Shown in pieces: positions 24,697-32,949 of a stretch of DNA of 64,000 nucleotides; the first letter of the stretch is position 1; each line of letters opens with the position of its first letter. The DNA comes from Bacteroidota bacterium (lineage in GTDB: Bacteria; Bacteroidota; Bacteroidia; Chitinophagales; Chitinophagaceae), in contig CANFOM010000003.1 in NCBI GenBank assembly GCA_947448725.1, positions 1 to 64,000 on the forward strand, read 5' to 3'. A program made the translations under genes and the position numbers. The notes under the pieces were generated by a model, which did no database searches, had not been told where the DNA came from, and worked only from the letters and a program-made list of their open reading frames with translations.

Positions 24697-26184
24697 TTAT
24701 TTAAAAGCTACTGCTTCTTTTGTCGCAGTTGCTTTTACAGCAACATCAACGTAGCTATGCACTTGGCCTATCTCATCCAAGTATTGTTTGGTTGCAAATT
24801 TTTGTCCATCAATTTTAATATTTTTGAATACACCCTGAAACATAGCACGCCAGATAATGCTATTAGAGGCCTCATTGGTAAATACTGTTTTGACAGCAGA
24901 TTGATGTGCTACCGAAATTAATCCGCTGAAAATAGGAATATTTTTCATGGTGATCCAAGTTGTTTTTTCTGTCAAGCGAGGGCAAGTAGTTACAATACCT
25001 TCGGCAGCGGATGGTTGAACACCCATTAGCCCGTGAACGATTCCTTCGATACAACCACTAGAGGCTTCGGGATATTGACGACGCTTATTGGAGTAAATTT
25101 TTTGTAAGAAACGATATCCATTTTCATTGTAACCAAATCTGTAAAATAATTGTGGCAGATAAGACATCCCTTCAATTTCATAATAGTCCCATATATTATT
25201 ATTGCCTAAGGTTTGTATAATCCTTTTAGGATTTTGAATCACCCCATACCATAGCATATACAAGTTGGAGCCTCCACCATGAAACTTGCCATCTTCAAGA
25301 AAATAATTATAGTAGGAATTTGTTTTTTCATTCCACCAACGGTTTTCAATAAGTTGTCGATAGGCTAATGCTTTCTTTTCATATTGCTTGCTTTTTACTA
25401 GCTCACCTCTCAATGCTAGTATTTTTGCATAAGTTGAAAAGCCATTATAAATCATTGCAATCAAGTCGCTTGTAATGGCTAATCCTTCTACACTCTCATC
25501 ATAGGAAGGCAATCCCCTTGCATTCATTTTCCATCTTTTATCTTTTTCAAATTTTTCTGTCACATTCATTACGCCAGCACGTTGCATAATTTTATTAGAC
25601 TGTAGTTGCCAGCGATCAATGTATTGATTAAGTGAAATTTTAAAAAATTGATCAAACAATGGGTCGTTAATATAGGCTTTGTTGCCTGTCCATTGATACA
25701 ATTTATAACTAGCATTGATGATATCGAAATTAGCATTAAGATTATACCAAAAATCTTTATCAGAGGTATAATCTATAGGTGCCGGTTGATTGTAACGATT
25801 AATTTCCCAATAAGTACACCAATCTTTATTCTCTGTTATATTTGAAACAAACTTGTAGTACATATTCAAGTTTTGTTTGCCATGTGAAATAATTTCAGCA
25901 CCAATACATTGATGAGATATATCGCGTATACAAAAAGCTTCCCGCTCAGGCAAAGCTGCCTCATACCAAGGTCCAACGGGGTCGCTATCTTTTCCCAGAT
26001 AGCCATTGGAAGTAGCATGTGCCCAGTTAAACATGGATACCAAGCTGGTATCTGAGGAGCTAATTTTGATGCTGTCCTTATTGGAGCCTAATAAATTTAT
26101 AGTTGCTTTATCAATATGTTTAGCCATAGAAAAGCTACAAAGCACCAGGCTAAGTAAAAATATTTTTGGAAAAAGTAATTTCAT
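24697..26184 (-). CDS. secreted (alpha/alpha)6-barrel glycosidase-like protein
   Basis: A 495-residue secreted protein (signal peptide 1-21, ending SMAK). The helical repeats and motifs ALPEREAFCIRDISHQCIGA (about 77-96), NRYNQPAPIDY, and GGGSNLYMLWYGV followed by EIEGMSYLPQLFYRFGYN fit six-hairpin glycosidases (MGH1-like, GH63/GH78-like clans). The acidic residues in EREAFCIRD and the central region could be catalytic, but I cannot assign a family number. It heads an operon with two PepSY membrane proteins, an unusual partnership. It is divergent from the GlcG-like gene across 26185-26437. Confidence 0.72.
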   Translation of the reverse strand: MKLLFPKIFLLSLVLCSFSMAKHIDKATINLLGSNKDSIKISSSDTSLVSMFNWAHATSNGYLGKDSDPVGPWYEAALPEREAFCIRDISHQCIGAEIISHGKQNLNMYYKFVSNITENKDWCTYWEINRYNQPAPIDYTSDKDFWYNLNANFDIINASYKLYQWTGNKAYINDPLFDQFFKISLNQYIDRWQLQSNKIMQRAGVMNVTEKFEKDKRWKMNARGLPSYDESVEGLAITSDLIAMIYNGFSTYAKILALRGELVKSKQYEKKALAYRQLIENRWWNEKTNSYYNYFLEDGKFHGGGSNLYMLWYGVIQNPKRIIQTLGNNNIWDYYEIEGMSYLPQLFYRFGYNENGYRFLQKIYSNKRRQYPEASSGCIEGIVHGLMGVQPSAAEGIVTTCPRLTEKTTWITMKNIPIFSGLISVAHQSAVKTVFTNEASNSIIWRAMFQGVFKNIKIDGQKFATKQYLDEIGQVHSYVDVAVKATATKEAVAFK

Positions 26185-26437
26185 TGGTAACTGATTTATA
26201 ATAAAGAGTTTAGCTTATTTGTATTACGAATATAACCTTTTTTATAAAACATAAAGTCTGTCGGAGTCTTGTTATTTCTGGCATCATTTATTGTAAAGAA
26301 TTAGGTTTTAAGGACGAAAATGGCAAATTCTTGCTCAAAAAAGAATAAAATAATACCCTATCTTTAAGAGTAAGCATACTATCTAAAAAATAGCTAAGTT
26401 GACTACCTACAATTATTTTCTTTATTCAAACATAAAA

Positions 26438-26926
26438 ATGATGAACATGAAAAAAGTTTTATTAATGGTATTGATTGTTTTTTTTGGAATGGTTTTATCA
26501 ACACAAGCACAAAATGCTGCAGCAAAGCAGGGAGAAAAAATATTTCTTCAACATGCAGATGATTGCCTGCTTGTTATAGAAAAAGCAGCACTAGAAATTG
26601 GCATCAAAGGCGTTGCCATTATGGCATTTATACCAGGGGATTCCACCATGGCTTGGATATCAAAAATGAAAGTGGAAGGGGCTATCACTAGAGATAATTT
26701 AAATTTTCTTGCTATCGCTAATTCCAAAACTTCTGAAATGGCACTTACCTTAAAAAATAGTGGTAGCGGGGTAAGACCGCTTATGCATGGGGAATTGGGC
26801 TACCCAGGCGGAGTGATCAAAAAAGTAAATGCTGGCTATCTTCTTGCTACTTTTTCTGGCGGACTATCTGAACAAGATGTAGTAGTTGCAGGTAAAGGCT
26901 TGGAAGAGTTGTCTAAATACTATTGA
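26438..26926 (+). CDS. GlcG/HbpS-like haem-binding-family protein, secreted
   Basis: A 162-residue protein with a signal peptide (ending LSTQAQ) and a GlcG/HbpS-type domain: CLLVIEKAALEIGIKGVAIM, then KTSEMALTLKNSGSG and a C-terminal GLSEQDVVVAGKGLEELSKYY. Family members bind haem, corrinoids or small organics. The ATG at 26438 opens just before MKKVLLMVLIVFF; an in-frame TTG at 26399 is less likely. The CE15-like esterase follows 13 bases downstream. Confidence 0.8.
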   Translation: MMNMKKVLLMVLIVFFGMVLSTQAQNAAAKQGEKIFLQHADDCLLVIEKAALEIGIKGVAIMAFIPGDSTMAWISKMKVEGAITRDNLNFLAIANSKTSEMALTLKNSGSGVRPLMHGELGYPGGVIKKVNAGYLLATFSGGLSEQDVVVAGKGLEELSKYY

Positions 26927-26939
26927 GACTTAGAGATTA

Positions 26940-28184
26940 ATGAATAATATAAATTTTATGATACCCTATAAGCACTTCAAATTTTTCGTTGGATTTTTTC
27001 TGTTGATGACGCAATATTCATTTGCACAAAATAATCCTACTCCATTAAAGTTTCAAGTACCTCCTTTATTGGTATTGAATAATGGAAAGTCCATTTCAAC
27101 ACCAAAAGAATGGGAACAATTACGTCGTCCCGAAATTAAGCAAATGCTAGAATTGGAGATGTATGGTAAAGTGCCAGGGGTATTAAAAATTTCATCAGCA
27201 AAAATTCTTGAAATAGATAACCAGGCCCTCAATGGAATGGCTATACGGAAACAGGTTCAATTAACATTTAAAGGCAATGGGAAAGAACTTGCTGTAGAAA
27301 TTTTAATGTACTTGCCCAAAGGAAAAAAATCTTTTGTAACATTTCTAGGATATAATTTTAGTGGAAATCAAACCATCAATCGTGATTCATCCATTCATAC
27401 GGCCAAAGCTTGGAATGGCCTAGCTAAACAACCGGGTGTTGAATCTGCCAATTGGCCCATTGAATCCATCATTCAGTCTGGATGTGGAGTGGCTACAATG
27501 TATTATTGGGATATTGCTCCGGATAAAAATGATTTTTCTACAGGTGTTTATCCTTTATTATACAAACAAAATCAACTAAAACCCAACGATGATCAGTGGG
27601 GTGCACTTGCTGCATGGGCTTGGGGTTTATCACGTGCTTTAGATTATCTTGAAACAGATAAAAATTTGGATGCAAAAAAAGTCGTTGTTATAGGTCATTC
27701 ACGTTTGGGTAAAGCTGCCTTATGGGCTGGTGCATTAGACCAACGTTTTGCTGGCATTATTTCTAATAACTCTGGTTGTGGTGGTGCGGCTATTTCTAGA
27801 GGAAAAGAAGGGGAAACCATTGGAAAAATGAATGCTAATTTTCCTAATTGGGCCTGCGGGAATTTTAAAAAGTATAGCGACCACGAATCTAATTTACCAT
27901 TTGACCAGCATATGCTACTTGCGATGATGGCTCCTCGTCCACTATATGTGGCCAGTGCCTCCGAAGATCAGTGGGCTGACCCTAAGAGTGAATACATGTC
28001 TGCTTTTTATGCCACCGATGTATATAAGTTTTATGGACTAAAAGGATTGGAGACAAATATTTTTCCAAAGATAGAGGAACCCATTTTTGGCCAAGTGTCT
28101 TATCATATACGAAACGGCAAACATGATATCTTAGCGTATGATTGGAATAATTTTATTCAATTTACTCGTCAATTTATAAAATGA
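26940..28184 (+). CDS. CE15-like glucuronoyl/acetyl esterase, secreted
   Basis: A 414-residue secreted alpha/beta-hydrolase (signal peptide ending YSFAQ). The CE15 signature G-x-S-R-x-G-K is present as GHSRLGK (252-258), with Ser254 as nucleophile. The late motif YHIRNGKHDI supplies the probable catalytic His, and APRPLYVASASEDQWADP contains acid and substrate-site residues typical of the family. CE15 enzymes cut glucuronoyl esters between xylan and lignin, but many members have other ester substrates. It probably acts with the other secreted carbohydrate enzymes here. Confidence 0.88.
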   Translation: MNNINFMIPYKHFKFFVGFFLLMTQYSFAQNNPTPLKFQVPPLLVLNNGKSISTPKEWEQLRRPEIKQMLELEMYGKVPGVLKISSAKILEIDNQALNGMAIRKQVQLTFKGNGKELAVEILMYLPKGKKSFVTFLGYNFSGNQTINRDSSIHTAKAWNGLAKQPGVESANWPIESIIQSGCGVATMYYWDIAPDKNDFSTGVYPLLYKQNQLKPNDDQWGALAAWAWGLSRALDYLETDKNLDAKKVVVIGHSRLGKAALWAGALDQRFAGIISNNSGCGGAAISRGKEGETIGKMNANFPNWACGNFKKYSDHESNLPFDQHMLLAMMAPRPLYVASASEDQWADPKSEYMSAFYATDVYKFYGLKGLETNIFPKIEEPIFGQVSYHIRNGKHDILAYDWNNFIQFTRQFIK

Positions 28185-28206
28185 CAGCTAGCTACTTGAA
28201 AAGGGG

Positions 28207-29223
28207 TTAATGAACGTGATCTCTTTTATAATGTTTCAATAATTCATCACCGCCAAAATCGTTTTGCAGATCGCGAATTACAGAGTGCACATGGTTGGCA
28301 TTGTTTTGTGTGTTATCGTATTCTATCAAAAAGGTAGGCCCTTGAACACGATAATAAGTCCCCTTGCCCATCATTGAATGACTATCACCCGCCCAAGCAA
28401 ACCAAATATCATCTAATCCATTCGCGTGAATTTTTTTAAGCATTGCTTCTGCAAATACTTTAGTGTAGCGGTGAACGTATAAACTAATTAATTGTAACAT
28501 CAATTGCTGCTGTTCATTCGTAAGTTCTTTGTAACGAATCCCTTCTGGATTTTTTATCATCGCCACTCTTTTGTCAAAACTGATAATGTCTTTATAGGCA
28601 ATGGAATCAATAATGGTTTTTTTTAATTGAGGTTCCGTTAAAGAGCTCAATAAATTAAATCCCATTTCGGTTTCCTCTTTCAATACTTGTTTTCCTTTTT
28701 GCGCTCCACTCAGCACTATACCAGGGTTCGATCCCAAAAAGCCTGGCGTTCCAGAAATGAGTGTTTGTTTAGAAAAAGAAAAATTGAAAGAAATATGATG
28801 ACCCTCAAATCTCCATCCCCAAATAGTGTTAGCGGAAGGAATTCCAAAAACGGTGATATGATAATTGCCCGTATCTCTATAATGATCTTCTGGTTTGCGC
28901 ATTTCCAATTCTTTTAGCAACTGATCCAATTGCATAATTTCTTTTGTCTTATGAAAGGCATCTTCTCCCAAACAAGTTTTTAATAAATCAAATGCGGCTA
29001 TTTTTTGGACATTATTCATTTCATTAAAAGTGATTCCTTTTCTATCTATAGGCACAAAATGAAAATTGTAACGCTCGTCTGTATCAAACGGGAATACGGT
29101 TTCCACTTTTTGTTCTTTACTTAAGAGGTCAATGAAATAATTGGCTGCTGTGACCGCTTTTTGTGCGCTGCTATTTAGGCTCAACAGCATAAAACTGGCG
29201 ACTATAAAAATGTATTGTTTCAT
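28207..29223 (-). CDS. DUF3500 secreted protein
   Basis: A 338-residue protein with a signal peptide (ending LNSSAQ). It matches DUF3500: FHFVPIDRKGITFNEMNNVQ, GWRFEGHHISFNFSF, AWAGDSHSMMGKGTYYRVQG and a C-terminal NHVHSVIRDLQNDFGGD. The His-rich motifs (EGHHIS, NHVHS) could bind a metal. Function unknown. The ATG at 29223 is chosen because the signal peptide begins there; an earlier in-frame GTG (29301) would add a second hydrophobic stretch. It is divergent from the second TonB receptor, across 128 bases that should hold both promoters. Confidence 0.85.
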   Translation of the reverse strand: MKQYIFIVASFMLLSLNSSAQKAVTAANYFIDLLSKEQKVETVFPFDTDERYNFHFVPIDRKGITFNEMNNVQKIAAFDLLKTCLGEDAFHKTKEIMQLDQLLKELEMRKPEDHYRDTGNYHITVFGIPSANTIWGWRFEGHHISFNFSFSKQTLISGTPGFLGSNPGIVLSGAQKGKQVLKEETEMGFNLLSSLTEPQLKKTIIDSIAYKDIISFDKRVAMIKNPEGIRYKELTNEQQQLMLQLISLYVHRYTKVFAEAMLKKIHANGLDDIWFAWAGDSHSMMGKGTYYRVQGPTFLIEYDNTQNNANHVHSVIRDLQNDFGGDELLKHYKRDHVH

Positions 29224-29351
29224 GAAAGTGTTTATTATGATTAACAAGTTAAGAAAAAGCGCTATATCTTTTGCTTTATTCATCACAAAAAGAGTCCCCA
29301 CCTAGTTATTTATAAGCTATATTTCATAAATTGCTTTGTTAACTATGCATA

Positions 29352-31721
29352 ATGTCATTTCACTTTAGATCCATCATTGGTTTGTTTTTTCTTACAAGTA
29401 TCTCCATTCAAGCGAGTGCGCAGCAAAACTATACGGCTACAGGTACTGTGATTGATTATGAAACCAAACAACCAATTAAACAAGTGAGTGTTGTTGTTCA
29501 AAGTTTAAGTACTGGAACGACCACCAATGATAGTGGTTATTTTTCTATTCCGTTAAAAGCTCCAAAAGCAACCATTCAATTTACTTATATTGGTTATACC
29601 ACTATTAGTAAGGAATTTATTTTTTCAGCAACTGCTAAGCCTTTTATCATTGAACTTAAAAGAGCCTCGACGCCTTCTTTAGATGATGTTACCGTGAAAG
29701 CTTTTAAAGAACGTTCTAAATTAAAAACCACTGAAATGAATGTGGTAAGAATTAATCCAGAATTAATAAAACAAGGTCCCATATTATTAGGAGAAGCAGA
29801 CATTATCAAAGCATTAATATTACAACCAGGCATTACCAGTACAGGCGAAAGTGCTGGCGGGTTCAATGTACGTGGTGGCAATGCAGATGAAAACTTAGTT
29901 TTAGTTGATGGGGCCCCACTTTTTAATACTTCACATTTACTTGGCTTTTATACTTCACTAAGCCCCGATGTGGTTCAAGATATTTCATTGTATAAAGGAG
30001 GGATGCCTGCGGAATATGGAGGTCGGCTTTCCTCCCTGCTTACTATGAAAATCAAAAATGGCAACAAAGAAGAAATGCAATACAATGGCGGCATAGGTCC
30101 TATGAGCAGTCGTTTTTTTGTGAATGGGCCTTTCATTAAAAATAAATTAACTTTTACAAGTGGGTTTAGAACAGCTTATCCAAATTTTATCTTAAATCAA
30201 TTAGGTTCTAATTTTGGTAATAGCCGTGCTTCATTTTATGATGCCGTATTAAAAGCCGAGTATACCATCAATGATAAAAATACTTTGTCTATTACTGGAT
30301 ATAGAAGCTACGATAAATTTAAGTTTGATTCAACCATGGCTTATCAATGGGAGTCCAATCTTGTTTCTTTAAATTACAATTCAGAATTAAGTTCAAATTT
30401 AACTTTCAAATTTAATGCCAATCATAGCAATTTTCTTTCCACCATTTTTGGATTGGATAAGGCCTATGAATATTCTCTAATATCAAAAATTGGTCAAACT
30501 CAATTAAAACCAACTTTGGTATATCATCCAACCGAAAGTCATACCATTGAAACTGGGCTCGATTATATATTATATGAAATTGCGCCAGGGGCACAAACTC
30601 CCAATTCAGCTACAAGTAATATTATACCCATTACTATTGCAAAGGAGCAAGGACGAGAAATGGCTGCATTTATTAGTGATAATGTCGAAGTGAATAATAA
30701 ATTGTCTATACAATTAGGATTACGTTATGTAAGATATGATTATTTAGGACCTAAAACTGTCTATCAATACGAGCAAGGGTATCCCCTGTCTAAAGAGACT
30801 ATTTCTAACACAACACAATATGCAGCTAATAAAATAATCCACTCGGAACAAGGGTTAGAGCCGAGAATTGCTATTAAGTATAGTCTATCTGATGCGCTGG
30901 CATTAAAAATTAGCTACAATAGAGGACAACAGTTTTTACATTTAATCTCTAATACCACTTCTATCTCTCCTGTTGACTTCTGGAAATTAAGCGACCCTTA
31001 TATTAAAAAACAAATTGGCGATCAATATGCTACAGGTGTTTTTGGTAGCTTCCTTAATAATTTATACGAAGGATCTGTTGTTGTTTATTATAAGACTACA
31101 CAAAACACAGTTCAATATAAAGATGGGGGCACGCTATTATTGAACCCTTATATAGAAAGTTCATTATTAAATGCAAGAGGAAGGGCTTATGGAGTGGAGA
31201 TGAGCGTTGCCAAAAATTTTGGAAAACTAACTGGACAAATTAATTATACTTATTCTCAAACTCAAGTGCAAGTACTTAATACTTTCCCTTCTGAAATTGT
31301 CAATAAAGGCGCTTATTATTTTGCAGATATAGATAAACCGCATAACCTCGCCATTATTGCAAAAATAAAATTGGAAAGAGGCTGGACATTTAATACCAAC
31401 TTTATTTTTACATCTGGCAGGCCTGCTACTTATCCAGATGGGAATTATATATTTAATCAAAATGTTGTTTCTAATTTTTCGATGCGAAATTCAGATCGAC
31501 TTCCTGCATACCATCGACTAGATGTAGGGTGGAGCTACAGTACTAAAACTAGCCCTGAACAAAAAAAATACAGTACTTGGAATATTTCATTTTACAATGT
31601 TTACATGCATGAGAATGCCTACTCTGTATATTTTAAAAACATCAATACCCAACTTCGCGCTTACCAACTTTCAATCATTGGAAGCATCATTCCTTCTATC
31701 ACCTGGAATTATAATTTCTAA
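29352..31721 (+). CDS. TonB-dependent receptor, second DUF4249-linked copy
   Basis: A 789-residue outer-membrane receptor: signal peptide (1-24), carboxypeptidase-like regulatory domain (about 27-110), plug (about 125-235, with GFNVRGGNADENLVLVDGAP and MPAEYGGRLSSLLTM), then the barrel. Unlike the paralogue at 19748-22531 it has no STN domain. Both share KLSDP-xI-K-QIGDQ. The ligand is unknown. The DUF4249 gene begins 3 bases after its stop, a tight pair that would work as receptor and surface lipoprotein. Confidence 0.95.
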   Translation: MSFHFRSIIGLFFLTSISIQASAQQNYTATGTVIDYETKQPIKQVSVVVQSLSTGTTTNDSGYFSIPLKAPKATIQFTYIGYTTISKEFIFSATAKPFIIELKRASTPSLDDVTVKAFKERSKLKTTEMNVVRINPELIKQGPILLGEADIIKALILQPGITSTGESAGGFNVRGGNADENLVLVDGAPLFNTSHLLGFYTSLSPDVVQDISLYKGGMPAEYGGRLSSLLTMKIKNGNKEEMQYNGGIGPMSSRFFVNGPFIKNKLTFTSGFRTAYPNFILNQLGSNFGNSRASFYDAVLKAEYTINDKNTLSITGYRSYDKFKFDSTMAYQWESNLVSLNYNSELSSNLTFKFNANHSNFLSTIFGLDKAYEYSLISKIGQTQLKPTLVYHPTESHTIETGLDYILYEIAPGAQTPNSATSNIIPITIAKEQGREMAAFISDNVEVNNKLSIQLGLRYVRYDYLGPKTVYQYEQGYPLSKETISNTTQYAANKIIHSEQGLEPRIAIKYSLSDALALKISYNRGQQFLHLISNTTSISPVDFWKLSDPYIKKQIGDQYATGVFGSFLNNLYEGSVVVYYKTTQNTVQYKDGGTLLLNPYIESSLLNARGRAYGVEMSVAKNFGKLTGQINYTYSQTQVQVLNTFPSEIVNKGAYYFADIDKPHNLAIIAKIKLERGWTFNTNFIFTSGRPATYPDGNYIFNQNVVSNFSMRNSDRLPAYHRLDVGWSYSTKTSPEQKKYSTWNISFYNVYMHENAYSVYFKNINTQLRAYQLSIIGSIIPSITWNYNF

Positions 31722-31724
31722 TCA

Positions 31725-32813
31725 ATGCAAAATCGAAATATATATATTTGGCTTAGTTTAATTATCCTTTTTGCACAAAGTTGTATTAAAGAAGTTAATC
31801 CAATCACCAGGCAAGCAGCACCCATCTTGGTGGTGGAAGGCTCCATCACTACCGACTCTATACCTTATACTGTTCAGTTAACTTACTCGGGTGGTATTGC
31901 ATCTTCTTCTTCAATTCCAGAAAGTAATTATGTTAAAGATGCAAGCGTAAGTATTTCAGATAACTTGGGAAATACCACTGTATTAAAATACACCATCAAT
32001 GGTGTTTATCAAACAACTGACCCATCCTATATTGGTAAAGTAGGGCGTAGCTATTCTATTAAAGTAAAATTAAAAAACGGAACAACTTATATATCTACCC
32101 CAGAGAAAATTAATAATCCAGTTCCTATATCTAAGGTGAATGCTACTTTCGTTGATAAATCTGACATGTATTTTCCTACCTATTTGAGTATTTCAATAGA
32201 TGCCAAAGATCCGGGCAATGAAGAGAATTATTATCAATGGAAATTTAAAGCATGGATTGGCAGAAAAACTAAAGGAGTGCCTTGTGGAATTGGCTGTATC
32301 ATGTTTGAGTATTGTTATCAAAAATATGAAGACTATACGGTAAGATTATTGTCTGACGCCTCCATCAATGGAAATGAAATTCTCAACAAGACGGTAGGAA
32401 AAACCTATATCTATTATTATACCAATCCACATATTGATGTTAGTCAATTAAGTTTAACAAGAGAAGCGTATCAATTTTGGAAACGTTATGATGATCAATT
32501 AACTAGAACAGGTAGTGTTTTAGACCCCTTGCCCGCTTCGATCAAAGGGAATGTCTATAATCAAACGAATGCTTCCGATTTTGCATTGGGTTATTTTTCA
32601 GCGGCGGGGGTTACCCATAAAAAAGTGACATTAGTGCCCTATGGAATTACGCCCTTTTTATTAGAAATAACTGCTAATCAATTTATGCCCACCAAAAGTG
32701 TTGCCTGCTTTTTATATTATCCAGACGCACTTAAATATGATGCGCCACCTGCTCCACAAAACCCTACACCTCCAGGTTGGGAAAATGCCGAAAAAATTAA
32801 AGTAATTTGGTAA
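31725..32813 (+). CDS. DUF4249 lipoprotein, second copy
   Basis: A 362-residue lipoprotein (lipobox FAQSC, lipidated Cys at residue 20) of the DUF4249 family: APILVVEGSITTDSIPYTVQ, then a NYYQWKFKAW segment and a C-terminal CFLYYPDALKYDAPPAPQNP. It carries a cysteine-rich patch (VPCGIGCIMFEYCYQ) not seen in the copy at 18579-19742. It is coupled to the upstream TonB receptor. Unlike the first cassette there is no macroglobulin-like partner gene downstream. Confidence 0.87.
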   Translation: MQNRNIYIWLSLIILFAQSCIKEVNPITRQAAPILVVEGSITTDSIPYTVQLTYSGGIASSSSIPESNYVKDASVSISDNLGNTTVLKYTINGVYQTTDPSYIGKVGRSYSIKVKLKNGTTYISTPEKINNPVPISKVNATFVDKSDMYFPTYLSISIDAKDPGNEENYYQWKFKAWIGRKTKGVPCGIGCIMFEYCYQKYEDYTVRLLSDASINGNEILNKTVGKTYIYYYTNPHIDVSQLSLTREAYQFWKRYDDQLTRTGSVLDPLPASIKGNVYNQTNASDFALGYFSAAGVTHKKVTLVPYGITPFLLEITANQFMPTKSVACFLYYPDALKYDAPPAPQNPTPPGWENAEKIKVIW

Positions 32814-32949
32814 GTAAGCAGAACCTGATAAATTGTTAGAAATATTTCTTAATTTTAATCAATGAGTCAGCCATGATTCATTTTCATTTAGTTCAGTGAC
32901 AAAAATATTAATTTATTTAGCATCTAATAAACAGTATAAAATAAAATAT

